Shown: positions 1-4,726 of the stretch, piece after piece | Layout: each line of letters opens with the position of its first letter | How positions within the stretch are numbered: position 1 is the first letter of the stretch | Notes under the pieces: generated by a model | What the model was told of the DNA's origin: nothing | Database searches by the model: none | Seen by the model: only the letters and a program-made list of their open reading frames with translations | Source: an uncultured Collinsella sp. | GTDB taxonomy: Bacteria; Actinomycetota; Coriobacteriia; Coriobacteriales; Coriobacteriaceae | Reading direction: 5' to 3' | Assembly: GCA_902463875.1 (NCBI GenBank) | Contig: CABQHR010000114.1 | Coordinates: 1 to 5,958 of the forward strand | Length of the DNA: 5,958 nt | Made by a program: the position numbers and the translations under genes

Positions 1-1037
1 CCCTGTCCGAGAAGATCGATGCGCTGGCGAGCCTGCCGCGCGAGGTGTGGTCGAGTACGCTGTTGGCAGACGCCGACGCCGACCGTGTGCGCGACGTGCT
101 CACGCAGATTCGCATTGGGCTTGAGCAGGGCTTCATTAACAACGGCCACTCGGCGGCGCTGGGTCGCGCAATGAGCTACAGCTCGCCTTCGGCCGTGGTG
201 CGCGAGCAGCTCTCGGGTGTGAACTTCTACCTGTTCCTGCGCAATCTGCTCGAGCACTTTGACGAGCGCCTGGACGGCCTGCGCGCCAAGCTTGCCGAGC
301 TGGCGGGCCGCATCTTTGTGGCCGATGGCTGCCTGGCGAGCTTTACCGGCAGCGACGAGGACTTCGATGCGTACTGGGATGCCGCGGGCGACCTGGGGCT
401 GGGCGCGGGCGACGGCTCCGATGCTAGCCGCGATGCGCTTGTGGTGCCGGCGCCTCGCGACCGTCACGAGGCCTTCGTCATCCCCAGCGACATCTGCTTT
501 GCGGCGCGCGCCTGCGACCCGCGCCGTCTGGGCATTGACGTGACGGGCGCCTGGGCGGTGGCTGCCAACGCGCTCTCCTACGACTACCTGTGGAACGAGA
601 TCCGCGTGAAGGGCGGCGCATATGGCTGCGGATTCCGCGCGGCCGGCGAGCGCCAGACGGCGTTCTACACCTACCGCGACCCGGCGATCGACCCCTCGAT
701 TGAACGCGTGGAGCGCGCGGGCGCATGGCTCGGCAGCTTTGAGCCCGACGAGGCCGCCTTTGAGGGCTTTATCGTGAGCTGCGTAAGCGGCATGGACGCG
801 CCCGTGAAGCCGTACGCGCTCACCAAGCGCCGCAACACGACCTACCTGGCCGGACTCGATCCGCACGCCCGCGAGGAGCGCCGCGCCCAGATGCTCGCGG
901 CAACGCCCGCTGAGCTGCGTTCGCTCGGCGCCGACGTGACGCGCATCGCAGCCGAGTCGCCAACCTGCGTCTTTGGCGGCCGAGACGTCATCGCCAAGAG
1001 CAACGCCGGCTTTAACGTCATCGACCTGCTGGGCTAA
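1..1037 (+). CDS. M16C (PreP/Cym1-like) metallopeptidase, C-terminal part
   Basis: This is the 3' end of a gene that begins before the window. The reading frame is open from base 3, giving 344 residues, whereas full PreP-like enzymes have about 950-1000. M16C peptidases are zinc enzymes that close like a clamshell and degrade peptides. The HxxEH zinc site lies in the missing N-terminal half. The visible part matches the C-terminal half: a diverged middle section, then the hallmark segment DYLWNEIRVKGGAYGCG encoded around 584-629. Its Arg (603-605) and Tyr (621-623) have the six-residue spacing of the pair that contacts substrate in this family. The GTG at 45 is internal, because the similarity-like frame continues upstream of it. 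The gene ends at TAA 1035-1037, seven bases before a strong terminator, so it is the last gene of its transcript. The family call is firm; the substrate is unknown. Confidence 0.9.
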   Translation, partial: LSEKIDALASLPREVWSSTLLADADADRVRDVLTQIRIGLEQGFINNGHSAALGRAMSYSSPSAVVREQLSGVNFYLFLRNLLEHFDERLDGLRAKLAELAGRIFVADGCLASFTGSDEDFDAYWDAAGDLGLGAGDGSDASRDALVVPAPRDRHEAFVIPSDICFAARACDPRRLGIDVTGAWAVAANALSYDYLWNEIRVKGGAYGCGFRAAGERQTAFYTYRDPAIDPSIERVERAGAWLGSFEPDEAAFEGFIVSCVSGMDAPVKPYALTKRRNTTYLAGLDPHAREERRAQMLAATPAELRSLGADVTRIAAESPTCVFGGRDVIAKSNAGFNVIDLLG

Positions 1038-1043
1038 GACACC

Positions 1044-1088
1044 AAGGTAGATTTTTGGGACATGCCCGAAAATCTACCTTTTTCTTTT
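1044..1088 (+). terminator. Intrinsic terminator after the M16C peptidase gene
   Basis: AAGGTAGATTTT (1044-1055) pairs perfectly with AAAATCTACCTT (1069-1080). Inside it a T-G wobble and GGG/CCC extend the stem to 16 bp around a 5-base loop ACATG. The run TTTTTCTTTT (1079-1088) follows directly. It sits just past the peptidase stop codon. Twenty bases of this hairpin (1047-1066) recur in reverse complement at 4631-4650, so the terminator may be a member of a dispersed palindromic element family. Confidence 0.88.
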
Positions 1089-1102
1089 GCCGCAGTCTGC
1101 CG

Positions 1103-1248
1103 GTTTGTCTCGATCTGTAACGCTAAGACGGCAATATTGGCTCCAGTTGTTACAAATCGAGACGTTTCCGGATGACGCAGGACCTTTGTCTCAATCTGTA
1201 ACATCTAAATCCGATTTTGCCGAGTTACTGTTACAGATCGAGACAAAC
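1103..1248. repeat. Array of four alternating inverted repeats
   Basis: The core GTCTCGATCTGTAAC occurs four times in alternating orientation: + at 1107-1121, - at 1149-1163 (one mismatch), + at 1188-1202 (one mismatch) and - at 1230-1244. The outermost pair extends to a perfect 19-bp inverted repeat (1103-1121 and 1230-1248). The sites form two palindromic units, each with a 27-bp spacer of unrelated sequence, offset by 81 bp. Centre spacings are 42, 39 and 42 bp, close to four helical turns, so all sites could lie on one DNA face. Possible roles are two tandem RNA hairpins, protein binding sites, or a duplicated REP/MITE-like element. No T-run follows, so a terminator is unlikely. Function is unknown. 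Confidence 0.85.
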
Positions 1249-1347
1249 CGCCGCGAACACCCGCTCTTCGTCAAAACCGTCACGAAGGTGTCCATGAACT
1301 GCCCCCTTGCGATGCTTTGTGTTGTGGTTTGGGCGTTTGCTCAGATA

Positions 1348-1386
1348 AAACCTGCCAAAATAAACCCGTCCCTTTTTGGTAGGTTT
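1348..1386 (+). promoter_or_regulatory. Inverted repeat/hairpin just before the 5-FCL ribosome binding site
   Basis: AAACCTGCCAAAA (1348-1360) pairs with TTTTGGTAGGTTT (1374-1386) over 13 positions, 12 Watson-Crick and one G-U, around a 13-base loop. It ends six bases before the AGGGGG ribosome binding site. If transcribed it would be a leader hairpin able to affect translation of the folate gene; as DNA it could be an operator. No T-run follows, so it is not a typical terminator. It does not match any riboswitch consensus I recognise, including THF and ZTP. A weak -10-like GATAAA (1344-1349) overlaps its left edge, so it is uncertain whether the whole hairpin is transcribed. The stretch 1249-1347 upstream shows nothing recognisable. 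Confidence 0.6.
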
Positions 1387-1391
1387 GGGAG

Positions 1392-1397
1392 AGGGGG
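1392..1397 (+). promoter_or_regulatory. Ribosome binding site fixing the 5-FCL start at 1403
   Basis: AGGGGG lies five bases before ATG 1403. It supports that ATG over the in-frame TTG at 1376, which sits inside the leader hairpin and would add nine residues not expected for the family. Confidence 0.7.
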
Positions 1398-1402
1398 CTG
1401 GA

Positions 1403-1999
1403 ATGGATAAGGCTGAGTTGCGGCGGGCGGTGATTGCTCGGCGCGATGCTCTTGATTTGGACTTGCGGGCGGCGAAGTCTGCTGATATCTGTGCACGGCT
1501 GGTTGAGCTGCTGGGCCGCTTGGATGCCGCAGCACCGCACACCGTTGCCGTCTATGCCGTAATGGGCTCCGAGGCAGATCCCGCCGCGTTTGCCGCAGCG
1601 GCCGCCAAACGCGGCTGGCGCGTGGCCTATCCGTGCATGCTCTCGGCAATTGATGCCGCAGCTTGTGGCCAGCGCATGTGCATGAGGGCAGTTGCCGCCG
1701 ATGATGCATCCGCGGCACCGTTTATCGCCCACCCCACGCGGGCCTTCGCGGCCACGGACATCGACAGCAGCCGCTTCCCTATCGTGCCCGCCGAAGCACT
1801 CGACATGATTGTTGTGCCGCTCGTGGCCTTCGACCAAACCGGCGCGCGCCTGGGCTACGGCGGCGGCTGCTACGACCGTTACCTGTCCATGCTCTCGCCC
1901 GCATGTCAAATCGTCGGCATCGCCTTTGACGAACAGCGCATCGACCACGTCCCCACCGACGTCCACGACCTGCCGCTGCCCAACATCATCAGCGCCTAA
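1403..1999 (+). CDS. 5-formyltetrahydrofolate cyclo-ligase (MTHFS)
   Basis: This cytoplasmic enzyme (EC 6.3.3.2) uses ATP to convert 5-formyl-THF to 5,10-methenyl-THF, returning a storage and inhibitory folate to the one-carbon pool. The 198-residue product has the usual family length. The N-terminal helix carries the K3..LRR..IARR pattern typical of the family. GSEADP (55-60) matches the conserved Glu region near the folate site. The diagnostic block is at 137-161: VVPLVAFD, then GARLGYGGGCYDRYL, the ATP/phosphate-binding signature. The C-terminal HVPTDVHDLPLP (182-193) corresponds to the usual conserved HD region. The GGGCYDR form has Cys where Tyr or Phe is common, a mild variant. The start at 1403 is chosen by the AGGGGG site and by the family N-terminus. 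The gene stands alone between the 1103-1248 array and the 117-bp repeat; no U-rich terminator is visible after it. Confidence 0.93.
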   Translation: MDKAELRRAVIARRDALDLDLRAAKSADICARLVELLGRLDAAAPHTVAVYAVMGSEADPAAFAAAAAKRGWRVAYPCMLSAIDAAACGQRMCMRAVAADDASAAPFIAHPTRAFAATDIDSSRFPIVPAEALDMIVVPLVAFDQTGARLGYGGGCYDRYLSMLSPACQIVGIAFDEQRIDHVPTDVHDLPLPNIISA

Positions 2000-2025
2000 C
2001 CGCCGTTGCATCGCACCTGCACGAT

Positions 2026-2142
2026 GAGCGTGGAAAAACTCCCACTTTGGGACTGTTCGGGGGCAAAAAACGGGAGATTATCCACGCTCATTATTCAAAC
2101 GTCCGATAATCCGCGCTCGTGTGTCCGATTATCCACGCTCGT
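2026..2142. repeat. 117-bp intergenic repeat, copy A
   Basis: This element has two parts. The first is a long imperfect hairpin, with TGAGCGTGGA (2025-2034) pairing perfectly with TCCACGCTCA (2081-2090) and inner pairing of CTCCC (2039-2043) with GGGAG (2072-2076). The second is a tail of units: GATTATCCACGCTC (2076-2089), a degenerate CCGATAATCCGCGCTCGT (2103-2120) and CCGATTATCCACGCTCGT (2125-2142), with the last two 22 bp apart. It aligns without gaps to 3426-3542, about 100 of 117 bases identical by hand count. It lies between the convergent ends of the 5-FCL gene and the AbiEi-like gene. Copy A's inner stem is more decayed than copy B's. Confidence 0.88.
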
Positions 2143-2166
2143 GCAGCTTAACGCCCCGCAACCGCC

Positions 2167-3129
2167 TCAACATGCACGCGGCACGCCGGCAACTTTGAGC
2201 TTGCGATCGAGCTTTGCCGGATCCCTCAGATCATCCCAGCACAAGCGCACGATCCTGCAGTTATCAAGCAGCGAAAGCCTCGACTCGCGCTGGCGCTCAT
2301 CAAACTGCGCCTTTGCGAGCTTGCCCTCCTCCGCTGCCTTCTCGCTTTTAACGAATCCGTCAAATTCCCCGATGATCAGCCGATCTTCCACGCGCCACAA
2401 GTAGTCGACGCGATACGGCCGTCCCGGCTCAACCGGGTCGAACAGCTCAATTTGCAGCTCCGGCGTCTGCCAGCCGCGCTCGATCATCAGGGCGCGCGCC
2501 TTGGACTCGCCACCGCTTTCCGACAGGCCATCGGCATACCGTGCAACCCTGCGCGCCGTCACAACACCGCGACGATTTAAGCCAAGCTTGTTGACTGCCT
2601 CAACGAGATGCTCCTTCGACAACAGCTGCTCATGAAGCGCCGAGTCCGCAATGATCAGTCCCTCGACAAACGATGCATCGACCAGGCAATCCGTAATCGT
2701 TTGATCGATATCGGTCACGGCAATGTCCATCTGGGTGGCCCGTGTTTGACGAACATAACGATGGCGAACGACCTGAGAGCCCGGCGTCGTTGATTGTGCC
2801 GGTGCCACGGCGATATGGATGTGCGTCAAATTGGCATGCGAAACCGAAAGGCCATAGATAACAGCCGCCGTATAGGAGCAAAACGTCCAGTCGGGATGCT
2901 TTTGCGCAAGGGCCCGCACCCGATGCAGATAACGCTGTCGAAACTTGAGTTCGGACCAATATTCCGGACGCGCATACAGCCCTGGCATGACCGCCTCTAG
3001 ACTTCCCGCCGCCACCCGTCGCTCAATCTGCTTTGCCTCCGCCGCAGTTCGCGCGTACACGCAGCTCATCTGCTGTTCGCATGCCTTAATGTGACCTGCA
3101 AGTCTTTGATTCGCCGTCATGTTTGCCAT
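2167..3129 (-). CDS. AbiEi-like N-terminus plus DUF559/Vsr-like nuclease-fold protein
   Basis: The product has 320 residues and is probably cytoplasmic, with no signal peptide or membrane segment. Residues about 10-110 resemble the AbiEi-type antitoxin/transcriptional regulator region found in actinobacterial proteins: VMPGLYARPEYW (47-58), then FCSYTAAVIYGL (83-94). The middle ITDCLVDASF (145-154) matches the usual TIxDxLRxxP-like segment. The C-terminus looks like DUF559 (PD-(D/E)xK, Vsr-like): ESGGESKAR (204-212), RVDYLW with Asp242, IIGEFDGFVK with Glu255, Asp257 and Lys261, and RIVRLCWDDL (292-301). These acidic residues could form a metal site, so DNA cleavage is possible but not shown. 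No AbiEii toxin gene is adjacent; the neighbours are housekeeping genes. Its codon use looks less G/C-biased than its neighbours, and it is bracketed by the 117-bp repeats, which may indicate transfer. The start at 3129 is preferred because GGAGG lies four bases upstream; ATG 3120 and TTG 3192 are alternatives. Confidence 0.75.
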   Translation of the reverse strand: MANMTANQRLAGHIKACEQQMSCVYARTAAEAKQIERRVAAGSLEAVMPGLYARPEYWSELKFRQRYLHRVRALAQKHPDWTFCSYTAAVIYGLSVSHANLTHIHIAVAPAQSTTPGSQVVRHRYVRQTRATQMDIAVTDIDQTITDCLVDASFVEGLIIADSALHEQLLSKEHLVEAVNKLGLNRRGVVTARRVARYADGLSESGGESKARALMIERGWQTPELQIELFDPVEPGRPYRVDYLWRVEDRLIIGEFDGFVKSEKAAEEGKLAKAQFDERQRESRLSLLDNCRIVRLCWDDLRDPAKLDRKLKVAGVPRAC

Positions 3130-3133
3130 GTCG

Positions 3134-3138
3134 CCTCC
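3134..3138 (-). promoter_or_regulatory. Ribosome binding site for the AbiEi/DUF559-like gene
   Basis: On the minus strand GGAGG is followed by CGAC and then ATG at 3129. The four-base gap is short but workable. The same site is 13 bases from the in-frame ATG at 3120, which is too far, so 3129 is the better start. The longer frame from TTG 3192 has no such site. Confidence 0.65.
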
Positions 3139-3184
3139 AAACTCTTGGAACGGCGCCAACGTACCAGACGGTTTCATGCGAAGT

Positions 3185-3219
3185 CTGACCAAATGCTGTC
3201 CAGCAGCTGACCAAATGCT
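3185..3219. repeat. Tandem 13-bp repeat upstream of the AbiEi-like gene
   Basis: CTGACCAAATGCT occurs exactly at 3185-3197 and again at 3207-3219, a 22-bp period or about two helical turns, with a CAGCTG palindrome at the junction (3204-3209). It lies 56-90 bases upstream of the chosen start of the minus-strand gene, a plausible place for an operator bound by that gene's own AbiEi-like protein. No convincing -35/-10 pair was found beside it, so the regulatory role is inference. Confidence 0.6.
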
Positions 3220-3425
3220 TGACGGTTTTGGACGTTTTAGGCCAATGCTCTATATCTGCAGGTAGAGCGGTTGTCCAGAGGTCCCTGTCTCCACATCTTT
3301 ATGCCTCAAAAGCCGTCGATTTCCTTAAAAGAAAATATGCTGTGGCTCGAAACTACCTAGTTTGCGATGCTGTCCGTAAACACTCGACGCGTGGTGCTGC
3401 CGCCTACGACAGCCGCAGAAAAATC
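3220..3425. other. Spacer without a recognised gene
   Basis: This is 206 bp between the 13-bp repeat and copy B of the 117-bp repeat. It is visibly richer in A/T than the flanking genes, for example around 3328-3346. An open frame crosses it on the plus strand but it runs on into the repeat and the metA 3' flank, has no ribosome binding site that I can see, and shows no recognisable motif. It could be promoter DNA for the minus-strand gene or the remains of inserted sequence. No tRNA or known RNA structure was seen. Confidence 0.4.
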
Positions 3426-3489
3426 GAGCGTGGAAAATCTCCCACTTTGGGCCTGTTCCTCGACCAAAAGTGGGAGATTATCCACGCTC
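3419..3489 (-). terminator. Hairpin of repeat copy B with T-run, possible metA terminator
   Basis: GAGCGTGGA (3426-3434) pairs with TCCACGCTC (3481-3489). After one mismatch, AATCTCCCACTTT (3436-3448) pairs with the facing AAAGTGGGAGATT, giving roughly 22-24 bp around a 13-base loop. Read on the minus strand, as metA transcripts would arrive, the hairpin is followed by CGATTTTTC, a five-T run. It could therefore end metA transcription about 100 bases past its stop codon. The T-run is short and two bases from the stem, so the call is tentative. Confidence 0.5.
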
Positions 3490-3542
3490 ATTCAACATGC
3501 ATCCGATTATCCACGCTCGTGTGTCCGATTATCCACGCTCGT
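3426..3542. repeat. 117-bp intergenic repeat, copy B
   Basis: This is the second copy of the element at 2026-2142, in the same orientation and offset by exactly 1400 bp with no gaps. It has a better-preserved hairpin (3426-3489) and three clean tail units: GATTATCCACGCTC at 3476-3489, then CCGATTATCCACGCTCGT at 3503-3520 and 3525-3542. The differences between copies cluster in the hairpin loop, the inner stem and the linker after the first unit, while the TCCACGCTC blocks are mostly unchanged. It lies between the metA 3' end and the 5' side of the AbiEi-like gene. Confidence 0.88.
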
Positions 3543-3589
3543 CGCGTAGCGGCCACGGTAACCGCCGCAGCCACAGCCACGACAGCGGC

Positions 3590-4516
3590 CTAGTGCTCTT
3601 CGCCGGCGCGAGCCAGGTCGTAGGGCGTGGTCTGGTAGACGTAGTAGTTGAGCCAGTTGGTGTAGAGCAGCTGAGCCTGGCTGCGCCAGACGTTGCGCGG
3701 CTCGGCGGTGGGGTCGTCGTTCGGGAAGTAATGCGCCGGCACCTGGGGGTTGAGACCGCGCTTCACGTCTCGCTCGTACTCCAGGCGCAACGTGTCGGTA
3801 TCGTACTCCGGATGGCCAAAGACAAAGAAGCGGCGGCTGTCGGTCGACTTGACGATGTACAGGCCCACCTCGTCGGACACGGCCACGACCTCAAGCCGCG
3901 GCTCAGCCTCCACGTCCTCGCGGCGCACATCGGTGTTGCGCGAATGCACGGCATAGAAGCGGTCGTCGAAGCCGCGGACCAGCGGGCTTTGCGGCTTCAC
4001 CAGATAATGCTCGAACACGCCACTTGCCTTGGCCGGTAGATCGTACTTCTGAATGCCGTAATGATGGTAGAGCCCCGCCTGCGCGCCCCAACAAATGTGC
4101 AGCGTGGAGTGCACGTGCGTGGTGGACCAATCCATGATCTGGCAGAGCTCGGGCCAGTAGTCGACCTCCTCGAACGGCATCTGCTCCACGGGCGCGCCCG
4201 TGATAATCAGGCCGTCGTAGTGGATGTCGCGGATGTCGTCGAACGTGCGGTAGAACGTCTCCAGGTGGCCGGCGCTCACGTGCGTGGCCTCGTGCGTCTT
4301 GGTGCGCAGCAGGTCCACCTCCACCTGCAACGGCGTGTTGGAGAGTTTGCGCATAATCTGCGTCTCGGTGGCGATCTTGGTGGGCATGAGGTTGAGGATG
4401 AGCACACGCAGCGGACGGATGTCCTGGTGCAGCGCGCGGTACTCGGTCATGACAAAGATGTTCTCGCTCTCGAGCTGCGCGGCGGCAGGGAGGGCGTCGG
4501 GAATGCGAATGGGCAT
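3590..4516 (-). CDS. metAA: Homoserine O-acyltransferase (MetA family), predicted acetyl-CoA type
   Basis: This cytoplasmic enzyme activates the hydroxyl of L-homoserine by acyl transfer from acyl-CoA, the first committed step of methionine synthesis. The 308-residue length and near end-to-end pattern match the MetA family: MPIRIPD at the start, [15 protein letters not shown] (34-48), FYRTFDDI (88-95) and [16 protein letters not shown] (286-301). The nucleophile Cys142 (HICWGAQ) and the His235/Glu237 pair (FGHPEYD) fall at the numbering known for E. coli MetA. Residue 111 is Glu in [12 protein letters not shown]. In studied members Glu111 goes with acetyl-CoA and Gly111, as in E. coli, with succinyl-CoA, so the product is predicted to be O-acetylhomoserine. 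AAGGAG (4522-4527) lies five bases before the ATG. The gene is divergent from the 2-hydroxyacid dehydrogenase gene. No SAM or T-box riboswitch was recognised in the 210-bp upstream region. Confidence 0.94.
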   Translation of the reverse strand: MPIRIPDALPAAAQLESENIFVMTEYRALHQDIRPLRVLILNLMPTKIATETQIMRKLSNTPLQVEVDLLRTKTHEATHVSAGHLETFYRTFDDIRDIHYDGLIITGAPVEQMPFEEVDYWPELCQIMDWSTTHVHSTLHICWGAQAGLYHHYGIQKYDLPAKASGVFEHYLVKPQSPLVRGFDDRFYAVHSRNTDVRREDVEAEPRLEVVAVSDEVGLYIVKSTDSRRFFVFGHPEYDTDTLRLEYERDVKRGLNPQVPAHYFPNDDPTAEPRNVWRSQAQLLYTNWLNYYVYQTTPYDLARAGEEH

Positions 4517-4618
4517 GGATGCTCCTTACGAGTCAGTTGCAGCTATGGTACAACGAGCGGCCCCATCCGCGCGAGCACATCGCCCAGCGATGCCGTCAGC
4601 GGCCCAAATCACTCCAAA

Positions 4619-4650
4619 AGTAGAGATTAAGGCATGTCCCAAAAATCTAC
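4619..4650. repeat. Degenerate copy of the 1044-1080 palindromic element
   Basis: GGCATGTCCCAAAAATCTAC (4631-4650) is the exact reverse complement of 1047-1066 in the first terminator. The other arm, AGTAGAGATTAA (4619-4630), is decayed: it still pairs GTAGA with TCTAC but has mismatches inside. On the minus strand the hairpin is followed by TTTTGG. Here it lies between two divergent genes, not after a gene, so it is unlikely to serve as a simple terminator. If the metA transcript starts beyond it, it would be a leader hairpin. Confidence 0.75.
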
Positions 4651-4684
4651 GGCGCTTTAGCCTAGCAAAGTGACGGCAGGACGC

Positions 4685-4690
4685 TACAAT
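4685..4690 (+). promoter_or_regulatory. Probable -10 element of the 2-hydroxyacid dehydrogenase gene
   Basis: TACAAT matches TATAAT at five of six positions and lies 36 bases before the ATG, giving an expected transcript start near 4697 and a leader of about 30 bases. No good -35 is seen at 16-18 bp upstream (CTAGCA at 4662-4667), so an activator may be needed or the site may be weak. Confidence 0.45.
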
Positions 4691-4713
4691 AGTTCGACGC
4701 GAAAACTCGGCCG

Positions 4714-4719
4714 AAAGGA
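4714..4719 (+). promoter_or_regulatory. Ribosome binding site fixing the dehydrogenase start at 4727
   Basis: AAAGGA lies seven bases before ATG 4727. The frame is open further upstream to GTG 4670, but that start precedes the -10 element and would add 19 residues ahead of the Rossmann fold, so it is rejected. Confidence 0.7.
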
Positions 4720-4726
4720 TACAGAT

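Noticed and set aside
1103..1248. A small CRISPR array
   Set aside because: The repeats alternate in orientation and are imperfect, there are only four, and no cas genes are present.
1280..2011. A 243-codon frame antisense to the 5-FCL gene
   Set aside because: The plus-strand frame carries the full cyclo-ligase signature; the antisense product has no recognisable domain and runs into the leader region.
3130..3192. A longer start (TTG 3192) for the AbiEi/DUF559-like gene
   Set aside because: It adds 21 residues with no family-like sequence, starts inside the 13-bp repeat and has no ribosome binding site, whereas GGAGG precedes ATG 3129.
2026..3542. A replication origin based on DnaA-box-like motifs
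   Set aside because: The motifs differ from the consensus at the last base, belong to a repeat with a different shared core, and there is no dnaA, dnaN or AT-rich unwinding stretch nearby.
3219..3593. A 124-codon plus-strand frame across the spacer and repeat copy B
   Set aside because: About half of it is repeat sequence and a low-complexity Ala/Thr tail. No ribosome binding site or conserved motif is visible.
4061..4630. A 189-codon plus-strand frame over metA
   Set aside because: It is opposite the conserved MetA coding region and runs through the ribosome binding site and the degenerate palindrome; it has no motif of its own.
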